Shown here: positions 17,232-25,349 of the stretch, piece by piece
Layout of the letters: each line of letters begins with the position of its first letter
Numbering within the stretch: the stretch's first letter is position 1
NCBI GenBank assembly: GCA_012728165.1
Contig: JAAYFQ010000160.1
Location: 25,107-89,106, forward strand
DNA length: 64,000 bases
Source of the DNA: Synergistaceae bacterium
Lineage (GTDB): Bacteria; Synergistota; Synergistia; Synergistales; Synergistaceae
Direction of reading: 5' to 3'
Notes under the pieces: model-generated
What the model was told of the DNA's origin: nothing
The model's database searches: none
Seen by the model: the letters and a program-made list of their open reading frames with translations, nothing else
Translations under genes and position numbers: made by a program

Positions 17232-18212
17232 ATGTTTTTGAAAAAAAACGAGCAAATTAATAAGGCAGTATTTGCTACAAGAAGCAAAGTCGATTCAATT
17301 CGAATCCTCAAACTTGTTGGAAACACACCACTGTACAAGCTTAAGAAAGATACAGGAGGTGCTGACGTCTACATAAAACTGGAAGGGAATAACCCTGGCG
17401 GTTCTATAAAAGATCGTGCGGCGTGGGGAATGTTAAAAAGAGCTGAATTAAACAACGAACTTCACGATGATACTGTAATTGTTGAGCCAACAAGCGGAAA
17501 TACCGGAATTGGACTTGCTTTACTTGGTAAAGCACTTGGTTTACGAGTTATACTCACTATGCCCGAATCAATGTCTGTTGAGCGCCGCACAATGCTAAAG
17601 ACATTTGGAGCTGAGCTTATATTGACTTCAGAATCTGAAGGAATGAAAGGTTCATTTGCTGCCGCAGAAGAGATACTGAAAACCGAAGATAAGGCAATTA
17701 TGCTTGATCAATTTTCTAACCCTGGAAATCCTTGGGCACATGAAATCACAACAGGTCCAGAAATTCTATCACAAATACCAAAGGGTAAAAAGCTAGCTGC
17801 GTTCGTGGCAAGCTTTGGAACCGGGGGAACTATTACAGGGATAGGAAAAGCATTACGCAAAAAAAATCCCGATATTGATATAATTGCCATTGAACCGGCC
17901 TCTAGCCCTCTGGTAACTAAAGGATATTCTGCCACTCATAAAATACAGGGAATAGGTGCAAACTTTTTGCCAAAGATATTGGATATGAGCATTATTTCAC
18001 GTTATTTGACAGTTAAAGATGATGATGCAATCAATACAGCAAGATGGCTTGCATTGGACGAAGGAATTTTTAGTGGTGTTTCCACAGGTGCTAATGTTTG
18101 GGCTGCATTAGAGATTGCAAAGGCGCTTCCCAGAAGCTCTATTGTTGTTACTGTTCAGCCAGACAGGGGAGATAAGTATTTAAGTGTTTTTGCCACAGAA
18201 CAAGAATTATAG
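17232..18212 (+). CDS. cysK: Cysteine synthase (O-acetylserine sulfhydrylase family)
   Basis: A PLP enzyme that forms cysteine from O-acetylserine and sulfide. The 326-residue protein has KLEGNNPGGSIKDR with the PLP lysine Lys60, the substrate loop PTSGNTGI, the phosphate-binding GTGGTITG and the C-terminal SGVSTGANVWAA. The N-terminus has about 22 extra residues before the family start at SIRILKLVGNTPLYKL. AGAGGCGAT precedes the ATG. CysK and CysM cannot be separated with certainty by eye. A bidirectional terminator separates it from the convergent purine operon. Confidence 0.85.
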   Translation: MFLKKNEQINKAVFATRSKVDSIRILKLVGNTPLYKLKKDTGGADVYIKLEGNNPGGSIKDRAAWGMLKRAELNNELHDDTVIVEPTSGNTGIGLALLGKALGLRVILTMPESMSVERRTMLKTFGAELILTSESEGMKGSFAAAEEILKTEDKAIMLDQFSNPGNPWAHEITTGPEILSQIPKGKKLAAFVASFGTGGTITGIGKALRKKNPDIDIIAIEPASSPLVTKGYSATHKIQGIGANFLPKILDMSIISRYLTVKDDDAINTARWLALDEGIFSGVSTGANVWAALEIAKALPRSSIVVTVQPDRGDKYLSVFATEQEL

Positions 18213-18216
18213 ATAA

Positions 18217-18260
18217 TAACTGAAAAGGACTAATTCTTAAGAATTAGTCCTTTTCAGTTA
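18217..18260. terminator. 44-bp perfect palindrome, bidirectional terminator between cysK and purE
   Basis: Every base of 18217-18260 pairs in an uninterrupted inverted repeat (arm beginning TAACTGAAAAGGACTAATTC). AAAA and TTTT tracts lie inside the arms rather than as a separate tail. It sits five bases after the cysK stop and three before the purE stop, so it can end both convergent transcripts. Confidence 0.8.
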
Positions 18261-18262
18261 TG

Positions 18263-18781
18263 CTATTTATAGGATTCTTCCGGAGCAGCTGGCATATTCC
18301 CTAATTTTAAACGGCTTAAATTAACTTTGTCTGCTTCATTTACCGCCCACTGTTGAAGTTTCGCCGTAAGCTTATCATCATTAATAGCAAGAATTCGAGC
18401 TGCCATCAGGCATGCATTTTTTGCACCATTAAGTCCGACAGATACGACTGGAACTCCTGGTGGCATTTGTGCTATTGATAGCAATGCATCTAATCCATCT
18501 AAAGCGCCACCTTTTACAGGAACACCTATTACTGGAAGGGTAGTTAAAGCTGCGATTACTCCAGGAAGTGCTGCTGAAAGCCCAGCAACTGCAATTATCA
18601 CTTCGATGCCACGGGATTTCGCTTTTTTGGCATAGTTACTGGTGTCTAGTGGGGTACGATGTGCTGAGGCTATTGCAACCTCATAAGGAATTTGGAGTTC
18701 AACAAGTACAGGAATGCCTTTTTCAACTATCGCAATATCTGATGCAGAGCCTATTATTATTCCTATTCTTGGTGATAACAT
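18263..18781 (-). CDS. purE: Phosphoribosylaminoimidazole carboxylase PurE
   Basis: PurE makes carboxyaminoimidazole ribotide in purine synthesis. The 172-residue protein has GIIIGSASD at residues 7-15 and the catalytic SAHRTP with His41. The active-site loop reads AGLSAALPG at 66-74, where E. coli class I PurE has GGAAHLPG, so the loop histidine is replaced by Ala71. No purK is in the window. This leaves open whether it uses N5-CAIR (class I) or CO2 and AIR directly. It is the last gene of the purine operon and overlaps the purD stop. Confidence 0.9.
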   Translation of the reverse strand: MLSPRIGIIIGSASDIAIVEKGIPVLVELQIPYEVAIASAHRTPLDTSNYAKKAKSRGIEVIIAVAGLSAALPGVIAALTTLPVIGVPVKGGALDGLDALLSIAQMPPGVPVVSVGLNGAKNACLMAARILAINDDKLTAKLQQWAVNEADKVNLSRLKLGNMPAAPEESYK

Positions 18782-20058
18782 TATTTGTCCCCCTTTAAAG
18801 ACTTATCCCCTATATCGCGTCTGTAGTAAGACTTATCAAAAGATATTGATTCAATACGTTTATAAGCTATATCTCGTGCCTTTTGAAGAGTTTCCGCGAT
18901 ACCAACTACAGTTAAAACTCTTCCGCCTGAGGTAACAAGCGTTCCGTTATCATTTAACTTAGTTCCAGCGTGATAAACATAACTATCGGAACTATTTTCT
19001 TCAGTGCATGTAATTTCGATTCCTGTTTGGTATTGATTAGGATACCCTCCTGAGGACATTACGACACCTAATGCGTGCTGTTTAGGTGAAGGCCATTGAA
19101 TTGAGTCCAGTGTGCCTTTTGTGCAAGCTAGAATGACTTCAGCAAAGTCTCCGTCGAAAACAGGAAGTACAACTTGTGCTTCAGGATCACCCAACCGTAC
19201 GTTGTACTCAAGAAGAGAAAGCGAGCCATTTGGTTTTACCATAATACCGGCGTAGATTACACCGCAAAAAGGAATTCCATCTTCATGTAATCCGTCAAGA
19301 GTTGGTTGGAGAACTTCTTCTGTAACTTTTTTCATAAACGTATCATCCACCCAAGGAACAGGAGAGTATGCTCCCATTCCACCTGTATTATCTCCTTTGT
19401 CACCGTCAAGAGCGCGTTTGTGATCTTGACTTGATGGAAGAACGCGAATAGTTTTACCGTCTGTAAGAGCGAGGACGGTTGTTTCCTGGCCTGCAACAAA
19501 ATCTTCAATAACTACTACTCTTCCTGCTGTCCCAAGCAGGAAGTCATCCAACATCATTGTGCATATATTAATTGCCTCTTCAAATGTATCTAAAAGAAAT
19601 GCACCTTTACCGGCAGCTAATCCATCAGCTTTAACAACAAATGGAGCAGTGCGTTTTTTCAGTGCTTTGCGACAACTATCTATATCAGTACATAGGTCAA
19701 ACGATGACGTTGGAATCCCATGTTTGTCCATAAATTGTTTTGAAAAGGCTTTGCTTCCTTCAAGACGTGCGCCAGACATACTTGGCCCCATAACAAGTAG
19801 TCCTGCTTCACGAAGAGCATCTGCTGTACCAGCAACCAGAGGTGCTTCAGGCCCCACGAAAACAAGTTCTATTCCATTACTTTTGCACAGGGTTAGCATT
19901 TCAGAGGGGTTACAAGGGTCTCCAATATGGCATTTGGCCAGTTTAGCTATCCCGGGATTTCCAGGGCAACAATGCAACTCTGTATCTATTTTAGACTTAG
20001 AGAAGGCGTGAGCAACAGCGTGTTCTCGTCCGCCTCCACCAAGTATCATAATTCTCAT
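18781..20058 (-). CDS. purD: Phosphoribosylamine-glycine ligase
   Basis: PurD, an ATP-grasp ligase, joins phosphoribosylamine and glycine to give GAR. The 425-residue protein begins MRIMILGGGGREHAVAHAF. It contains PEAPLVAGTADALR, the ATP-grasp lid PFVVKADGLAAGKGAF and the metal-binding LLEYNVRLGDPEAQV, all diagnostic. It overlaps purE by one base and follows purH by nine bases on the minus strand. Confidence 0.95.
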   Translation of the reverse strand: MRIMILGGGGREHAVAHAFSKSKIDTELHCCPGNPGIAKLAKCHIGDPCNPSEMLTLCKSNGIELVFVGPEAPLVAGTADALREAGLLVMGPSMSGARLEGSKAFSKQFMDKHGIPTSSFDLCTDIDSCRKALKKRTAPFVVKADGLAAGKGAFLLDTFEEAINICTMMLDDFLLGTAGRVVVIEDFVAGQETTVLALTDGKTIRVLPSSQDHKRALDGDKGDNTGGMGAYSPVPWVDDTFMKKVTEEVLQPTLDGLHEDGIPFCGVIYAGIMVKPNGSLSLLEYNVRLGDPEAQVVLPVFDGDFAEVILACTKGTLDSIQWPSPKQHALGVVMSSGGYPNQYQTGIEITCTEENSSDSYVYHAGTKLNDNGTLVTSGGRVLTVVGIAETLQKARDIAYKRIESISFDKSYYRRDIGDKSLKGDK

Positions 20059-20067
20059 ATCTACAAC

Positions 20068-21597
20068 CTAATGTCGGAACGTGCGGGTTCCGCCGATAAA
20101 CATGCTGAGCCCGAGTTCTTCTGTACGTTTAATAACTTCTGCGTCCCGTATTGAACCGCCTGGTTCAATAATTGCAATAACACCTGCTTTTGCTGCAAGT
20201 TCAATCGTATCAGGGAATGGAAAGAATGCATCAGATGCCATAACCGCTCCCTTAGCGTCTTCTCCGGCAAATCGTATCGCATACGCTGCAGCGTCAACTC
20301 TGTTTGTGAATCCTCCGCCTATACCAAGAGCCGCACCGTCTTTTACAATTACAATAGTATTACTTTTGGCTATAGCAGCTGTCTTCCACGCAAAGACAAT
20401 GTCGTCCCAGAGATCTGGTCTAGGAACACCAACCCATTTTCCGTCTTTTTGTTGAGGCAAAGCAGGGAGTTTGTCTTCTTGAATAAGGAACCCAACACGA
20501 TTACCAGTAATTTGCAGCTTGGGTGCATAGCCGGGAACTATTGTCAAAACACGAAGATTTGGTTTTTTTTCTTTAAAATAATCGATTACATTATCTGCGA
20601 ATGATGGGGCAGCAACTATTTCAAAAAATGTTTCAGTAATAGCTTTGGCTGTCTCCATATCGACGCAGCGTGTCATTCCGATTATTCCACCAAATGCTGA
20701 TATAGGATCACATTTGAGAGCTTTTTTAAATGCGTCAAGTGGAGTGTTGCCCTTTGCAGTGCCGCAAGGTGTCGTGTGTTTTACTATAGTGCAGGCACAG
20801 TCTTCCTGGAATACGGAACAGCCACGAAGTAGTGTGTCGAGGTCAAGCAAATTGTTGTAGGAAAGTTCCTTTCCGGAATGCTGTTCAAAAGGTGGTCTTT
20901 CGAGAGGTGGCAGAAAAAGAGCCGCTTTTTGATGAGGATTTTCTCCGTAGCGTAGATTTTGTACCTGACGAAGAGAAATAATTTTATCATCGCAAGCCTC
21001 ATCTTCTAAGCCTACTTCAGTAGATAACCCTTTGTATATTGTTGCATCATAGTTAGCTGTTGTTTTGAAGGCTTTTAATGCCATTTTTTGGTTAAATTCG
21101 AGAGAGAATTCCTGATTTTTTTCAAGTTCTTCTAGTACGCAAGGATAATCTGCAATGTCTGATACAACAGTTACGCTGTAATAGTTTTTTGCACCTGCAC
21201 GGAGAAGTGACACTCCGCCGATATCTATTTTTTCGATGAGGTTATCGAGGTTTGCATTGCTCATAGCTGTTTCTTCAAATGGATAAAGAGTACAGACAAC
21301 TACATCGATTAGAGGAATATTAAATTTCTTTCTATCTTCGTCGTCTTGCGCAAGTCCCCGGTGAGCAAGGAGTCCTCCCATTATTGAAGGATGGAGAGTT
21401 TTTACTCTTCCTCCTAGTATTGCAGGAAGTCCAGTCATATCTACGACCTCTGTGACTGTGACCCCGCCTTCTCTAAGGTGTTTAGCTGTGCCAGAACTGG
21501 ATACGATTTCATATCCATGTGCTGCTAATCCTTTAGCCAATTCCAGTACGCCAGTTTTATCCCAAACTGAGATAAGAGCTTTTCTTGTTTCCAGCAT
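20068..21597 (-). CDS. purH: Bifunctional AICAR formyltransferase / IMP cyclohydrolase
   Basis: PurH carries out the last two steps to IMP. The N-terminal IMP cyclohydrolase domain (about residues 1-195) starts ALISVWDKTG and includes GGRVKTLHPSIMGG. The C-terminal formyltransferase domain contains LRYGENPHQKA, VKHTTPCG and SDAFFPFPD near residue 465. The 509-residue length is normal. GGAGG precedes the ATG. It lies between purN and purD in the operon. Confidence 0.95.
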   Translation of the reverse strand: MLETRKALISVWDKTGVLELAKGLAAHGYEIVSSSGTAKHLREGGVTVTEVVDMTGLPAILGGRVKTLHPSIMGGLLAHRGLAQDDEDRKKFNIPLIDVVVCTLYPFEETAMSNANLDNLIEKIDIGGVSLLRAGAKNYYSVTVVSDIADYPCVLEELEKNQEFSLEFNQKMALKAFKTTANYDATIYKGLSTEVGLEDEACDDKIISLRQVQNLRYGENPHQKAALFLPPLERPPFEQHSGKELSYNNLLDLDTLLRGCSVFQEDCACTIVKHTTPCGTAKGNTPLDAFKKALKCDPISAFGGIIGMTRCVDMETAKAITETFFEIVAAPSFADNVIDYFKEKKPNLRVLTIVPGYAPKLQITGNRVGFLIQEDKLPALPQQKDGKWVGVPRPDLWDDIVFAWKTAAIAKSNTIVIVKDGAALGIGGGFTNRVDAAAYAIRFAGEDAKGAVMASDAFFPFPDTIELAAKAGVIAIIEPGGSIRDAEVIKRTEELGLSMFIGGTRTFRH

Positions 21598-21614
21598 TTG
21601 CTATTCCTCCGTTA

Positions 21615-22199
21615 TTATTTATTTTTACGATTATCCTCGAAGACTTTTTTCAATGTTGTTTTATAAATTCTGTGTTCTGTTTTGTGTATACGTGCTTCAA
21701 ATGTATCAATTGTATCCTCAGGGAGTCTAGCAACCTCTTCTTGAGCTAATATAGGACCACTATCGACTCCTTCATCAACAATATGAACGGTAACACCAGA
21801 AACGTCAACTCCTGCATCCCAAGCCTCCTGTATTCCGTGCGCTCCAGGGAAAGCAGGAAGAAGTGAGGGGTGGATATTTATTATCTTCCCTGTAAAACGT
21901 TTAACAAAAGCAGGTGATAAAACGCGCATAAAACCAGCAAGAACAATCCATTCAGAACATGTTTCATCTATTGCCTCTGCAATCGCTTTTTCTGCGGCGT
22001 TGCGTCCCATATCTTTATAGCAAAAAACAGTAGTATTTATTCCGTATGAGGCTGCTGTTTTGAGACCTTTTGCGTTCGCACGGTCACTTCCAACAAAAGT
22101 TACCTCTGCCTGAAGTTCACCAGTAGCACAAGCGTCTACGATAGCTTCCATATTTGTGCCTGTTCCCGAAATTAATATGGCTATTTTGGGAAGTCTCAT
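21615..22199 (-). CDS. purN: Phosphoribosylglycinamide formyltransferase PurN
   Basis: PurN transfers a formyl group from 10-formyl-tetrahydrofolate to GAR. The 194-residue protein begins with the typical IAILISGTGTNMEAI and holds the active-site IINIHPSLLPAFPGAHG with the catalytic His, followed by a VHIVDEGVDSGPI segment. Its ATG overlaps the purM stop (ATGA), implying coupling. The 3' neighbour is purH after 17 bases. Confidence 0.95.
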   Translation of the reverse strand: MRLPKIAILISGTGTNMEAIVDACATGELQAEVTFVGSDRANAKGLKTAASYGINTTVFCYKDMGRNAAEKAIAEAIDETCSEWIVLAGFMRVLSPAFVKRFTGKIINIHPSLLPAFPGAHGIQEAWDAGVDVSGVTVHIVDEGVDSGPILAQEEVARLPEDTIDTFEARIHKTEHRIYKTTLKKVFEDNRKNK

Positions 22200-23200
22200 C
22201 TTTTTGTCACGGTACCAATAATAATAGGTTTTTCTCCAGCTTTAGAAAGAGCTGCTGTGACCTTTTTTAAATCTGCTTTGTCTATTATAAAGATATAGCC
22301 AATACCAAGATTAAATACATTTCTCATTTCATTTTCCGCAATCCCGGCACTTTGTATTAAATCAAAAATTTTAGGCCTTTTCCAAGATGAGAAATCTATC
22401 TTAACATCGAGTTCTTTTGGTACAATACGAACAATATTTGCATACATGCCTCCACCAGTAATGTGAGCCATACCGTTTATTTTACCTGTCTTGACAGCTT
22501 CTAATGCGGCTTTTACATATAGTTTTGTCGGGCGCATTGCAGCTTCTTCAACAGTTTCTTTCCAACCTTTTGGAGTGGACTTGAGGTCTATATTAAGACC
22601 ATCTTTACCTAGAGCGCTTCTTACCAAGCTATAACCGTTGCTATGGGCGCCTGAACTTTCGAGTCCTAAGATAAGATTGTCCTTCTTTATTTTTTTTCCA
22701 TCTATAATATCGTCTTCATCAACTATACCCACCGAAAAACCCGCAAGGTCAAATCCATCTGGACTGTATACTCCGGGCATTTCAGCTGTTTCCCCTCCTA
22801 AAAGGGCACAGAGGCTTTCTTCACATGCATTGAGAACTCCTGTAACTATTTCTTTGAGAACGTTGACATCAAGTTTTCCACATGCAATATAATCAAGAAA
22901 GAAAAGTGGCCTTGCTCCAATTGTTACTAAGTCGTTAACGTTCATTGCAACTAGGTCCTGTCCGAGTTCTTGGTATATGCCTGTTTTTTTAGCAAGTTCT
23001 AGTTTTGTTCCGACTCCGTCACAGCAGGCAGCAATGCACTGACCACCGCCGATGCTGTAAAGACCAACAAATCCGCCAACACTTCCTAATGTGTTAGCGT
23101 TTTTAGGTCGTTTTTTTAGGAGTCCTTTAATGACTTCTACCCAAGCATCACCACTTGAAATACTAACGCCTGATTTTTCGTAACTGAGTTTTTCTGTCAT
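22196..23200 (-). CDS. purM: Phosphoribosylformylglycinamidine cyclo-ligase PurM
   Basis: PurM closes the imidazole ring to form AIR. The 334-residue protein starts with LSYEKSGVSISSGD and contains GGFVGLYSIG, the CCDGVGTKLELA motif, GLVGGETAEM-like LLGGETAEMPGVY and HITGGGM, all family features. GGAGC lies upstream of the ATG. It sits two bases after the second purF copy and overlaps purN. Confidence 0.95.
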   Translation of the reverse strand: MTEKLSYEKSGVSISSGDAWVEVIKGLLKKRPKNANTLGSVGGFVGLYSIGGGQCIAACCDGVGTKLELAKKTGIYQELGQDLVAMNVNDLVTIGARPLFFLDYIACGKLDVNVLKEIVTGVLNACEESLCALLGGETAEMPGVYSPDGFDLAGFSVGIVDEDDIIDGKKIKKDNLILGLESSGAHSNGYSLVRSALGKDGLNIDLKSTPKGWKETVEEAAMRPTKLYVKAALEAVKTGKINGMAHITGGGMYANIVRIVPKELDVKIDFSSWKRPKIFDLIQSAGIAENEMRNVFNLGIGYIFIIDKADLKKVTAALSKAGEKPIIIGTVTKR

Positions 23201-23202
23201 TA

Positions 23203-24576
23203 TTATGCTCCTTGTCCCGAGTTATCATCTGGTAGAAATTTGCCTGTGAAGCATGCCGTGCAAAGTTGATTTACAGGAAGACTTATCGCTGCCACAAGAT
23301 CCTCTTCTGTTAGGTAGCTTAGTGAATCTGCGTTTATATTTTCGCACAACTCTTGAACTGACATTCTAACAGCAGCAAGCGAGCCTTCTTTTCTTGAATC
23401 TATGCCGTATTTACAGGCATGGAGAACAGGCGGCGAAGCTACACGGAGGTGAACTTCTGATGCACCTGAATTTCTTATCATTGAAATAATACTCCGTGCA
23501 GTTGTTCCTCTTACTATAGAATCATCTATTATTACAGCTTTTTTATCTTTGAATACTTCTGAAATTGGATTTAGTTTGATTTTTACTCCAAGCTCACGGA
23601 CTTTTTGAGTTGGTTGAATGAAAGTGCGACCTACGTAACGGTTTCTGACAACAGCCAGTTCGAAAGGGGTTTTTGCTTCTTCGGCATATCCAATTCCTGC
23701 AATTGTTCCACTGTCAGGCATTCCGGCAGCAATGTCCGCATTGGGGCATGGGGATTTGCGAGCAAGTCTTTTCCCCATTTCTTTGCGAGCTTCATAAACC
23801 GAACGTCCATCAATTATACTATCTGGTCGAGCCGTATATACATATTCAAAAGAACATTTCATATGACGGATACTATGATTTTGATTGGGGATGTTAAGGC
23901 ATTTTATCCCTTTTTCATTAATAATAACTATTTCTCCGGGATTGATATCTCTTATTAATTTAGCCCCTACTATATCAAGTGCACATGATTCAGATGCTGC
24001 ATAGTATGTACCGTCTTTTTCTCCGATGCAAAGAGGTTTAAAGCCCCAAGGATCTCGTGACACAACAAGAGCATTTTCAAGAAGAACAAGAAGCGAACTA
24101 GAGCCTTCGAGTTTTCTGAGTGAGTCAACAAGAGCGTCAAGTGGCTGCATATGAGCTTTCTGAGCCATCAAGTGTAGGATGGCTTCGGAGTCAGTCGTCG
24201 AATGAAAAATTGAACCACACTGTTCAAGCTGTTTTGTAAGGGTCGACAAATTGGTAATACAACCATCGTGGGACAGAGCAATGAGACCCCTAGCATAATT
24301 CGCGCTAAGTGGGAGGATGTTTTGTGGTTGTGATAAATCAAGAGGAGAGCAGCTCACATGAGCTATGGCGCTGCTAGCTGCGATCTTAGCAAGTTTTTGC
24401 TGATCCAAAGCATTATGTAACAATCCAACTCCGCGAGAAGTGTTAACACGTCCATTGTTAGGCCAGGCTATGCCTGCGGATTCTTGACCCCTATGCTGAA
24501 GAGCGTAAAGACCAAGATAGGCTTCCTCAAGTACTGGTTTTCCAGTTGTGGAGTATGCTCCAAAAATACCACTCAT
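23203..24576 (-). CDS. PurF paralog with degenerate glutaminase domain (predicted glutaminase-dead)
   Basis: A 457-residue homolog of amidophosphoribosyltransferase lying between purC and purM, one gene away from an intact purF. The N-terminus reads MSGIFGAYS, so the Cys nucleophile of the glutaminase is Ser2. GHVR at 72-75 is AHVS, and HNGN at 103-106 is HDGC, so glutamine-binding and oxyanion-hole residues are also lost; Asp129 is kept. The phosphoribosyltransferase domain is intact: RNRYVGRTFIQP and the PRPP loop DDSIVRGTTA at 351-360. Probable Fe-S cysteines C241, C388, C439 and C442 remain. It may use ammonia, partner with the active copy, or be regulatory. No frameshift, so purifying selection is likely. 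Confidence 0.85.
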   Translation of the reverse strand: MSGIFGAYSTTGKPVLEEAYLGLYALQHRGQESAGIAWPNNGRVNTSRGVGLLHNALDQQKLAKIAASSAIAHVSCSPLDLSQPQNILPLSANYARGLIALSHDGCITNLSTLTKQLEQCGSIFHSTTDSEAILHLMAQKAHMQPLDALVDSLRKLEGSSSLLVLLENALVVSRDPWGFKPLCIGEKDGTYYAASESCALDIVGAKLIRDINPGEIVIINEKGIKCLNIPNQNHSIRHMKCSFEYVYTARPDSIIDGRSVYEARKEMGKRLARKSPCPNADIAAGMPDSGTIAGIGYAEEAKTPFELAVVRNRYVGRTFIQPTQKVRELGVKIKLNPISEVFKDKKAVIIDDSIVRGTTARSIISMIRNSGASEVHLRVASPPVLHACKYGIDSRKEGSLAAVRMSVQELCENINADSLSYLTEEDLVAAISLPVNQLCTACFTGKFLPDDNSGQGA

Positions 24577-24582
24577 CTTATG

Positions 24583-25296
24583 TTATTCCGAAATTCTCTT
24601 CCATATTTCTCTATATGCATCAAGAACAGTTCCTAGATCCTTGCGGAAGCGGTCCTTATCTAAATGGTCTCCTGTTGAGCTGTCCCAGAAACGGCAAGTA
24701 TCAGGTGAGACTTCGTCAGCCAATATTATTTTACCAGCAGAGTCTTTGCCAAATTCAAGCTTAAAGTCAACTAGAGTTACTCCTCGTTTGGCGAAGAACT
24801 CTTTAAGAGTTTTGTTTACGCGAAAAGATATATCTTTTATTTTGGTGATTTCTTCTTCTGTCGCCCAACCAAACTGAACGGCGTAGTCTTCAATTATAAG
24901 AGGGTCCCCAAGCTCGTCGTCCTTGTAGCTGAATTCAATGAGAGGTCGTGAGAGTACAATGCCTTCTTTTACTCCAATGCGTTTGCAAAGCGAGCCTGTT
25001 GTAATATTACGTACTATAACTTCAAGAGGAATAATTTTTACACGTTTTACAAGTTGATGAACATTGTCCAATTGGCGAACAAAGTGTGATTCAATATCTT
25101 TAGACGCTAAGTATTCGAAGAGTTTTGAGCATATTTTATTATTAAGCTCTCCTTTACCTTCCATAGTCTCTTTTTTCATGCCATTAAAAGCTGTAAAACT
25201 ATCCTTGTATTCAACTACAATAAGTTCAGGATTTTCAGTAGTAAACATTCTTTTAGCTTTACCTTCGTAAATAAAATCTTTTTTTTCGACGTCCAC
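24583..25296 (-). CDS. purC: SAICAR synthetase PurC
   Basis: PurC condenses CAIR with aspartate. The 237-residue protein shows IYEGKAKRMF at the N-terminus, SKDSFTAF-like YKDSFTAFNG, PLEVIVRNITTGS, and DEVSPDTCRFWD near the C-terminus. The start is GTG at 25296 with AAGGAGAG upstream. It sits between the two purF paralogs: 53 bases after the intact copy and six bases before the degenerate one. Confidence 0.95.
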   Translation of the reverse strand: MDVEKKDFIYEGKAKRMFTTENPELIVVEYKDSFTAFNGMKKETMEGKGELNNKICSKLFEYLASKDIESHFVRQLDNVHQLVKRVKIIPLEVIVRNITTGSLCKRIGVKEGIVLSRPLIEFSYKDDELGDPLIIEDYAVQFGWATEEEITKIKDISFRVNKTLKEFFAKRGVTLVDFKLEFGKDSAGKIILADEVSPDTCRFWDSSTGDHLDKDRFRKDLGTVLDAYREIWKRISE

Positions 25297-25349
25297 AACA
25301 AATCTCTCCTTATAAAATAATCATATAATTATTTTTTTATATTTAATCA

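Noticed and set aside
19559..20011. 150-codon plus-strand frame antisense to purD
   Set aside because: It is a shadow of purD codons with no ribosome site or family resemblance; the same holds for the long antisense frames over purH and lysS.
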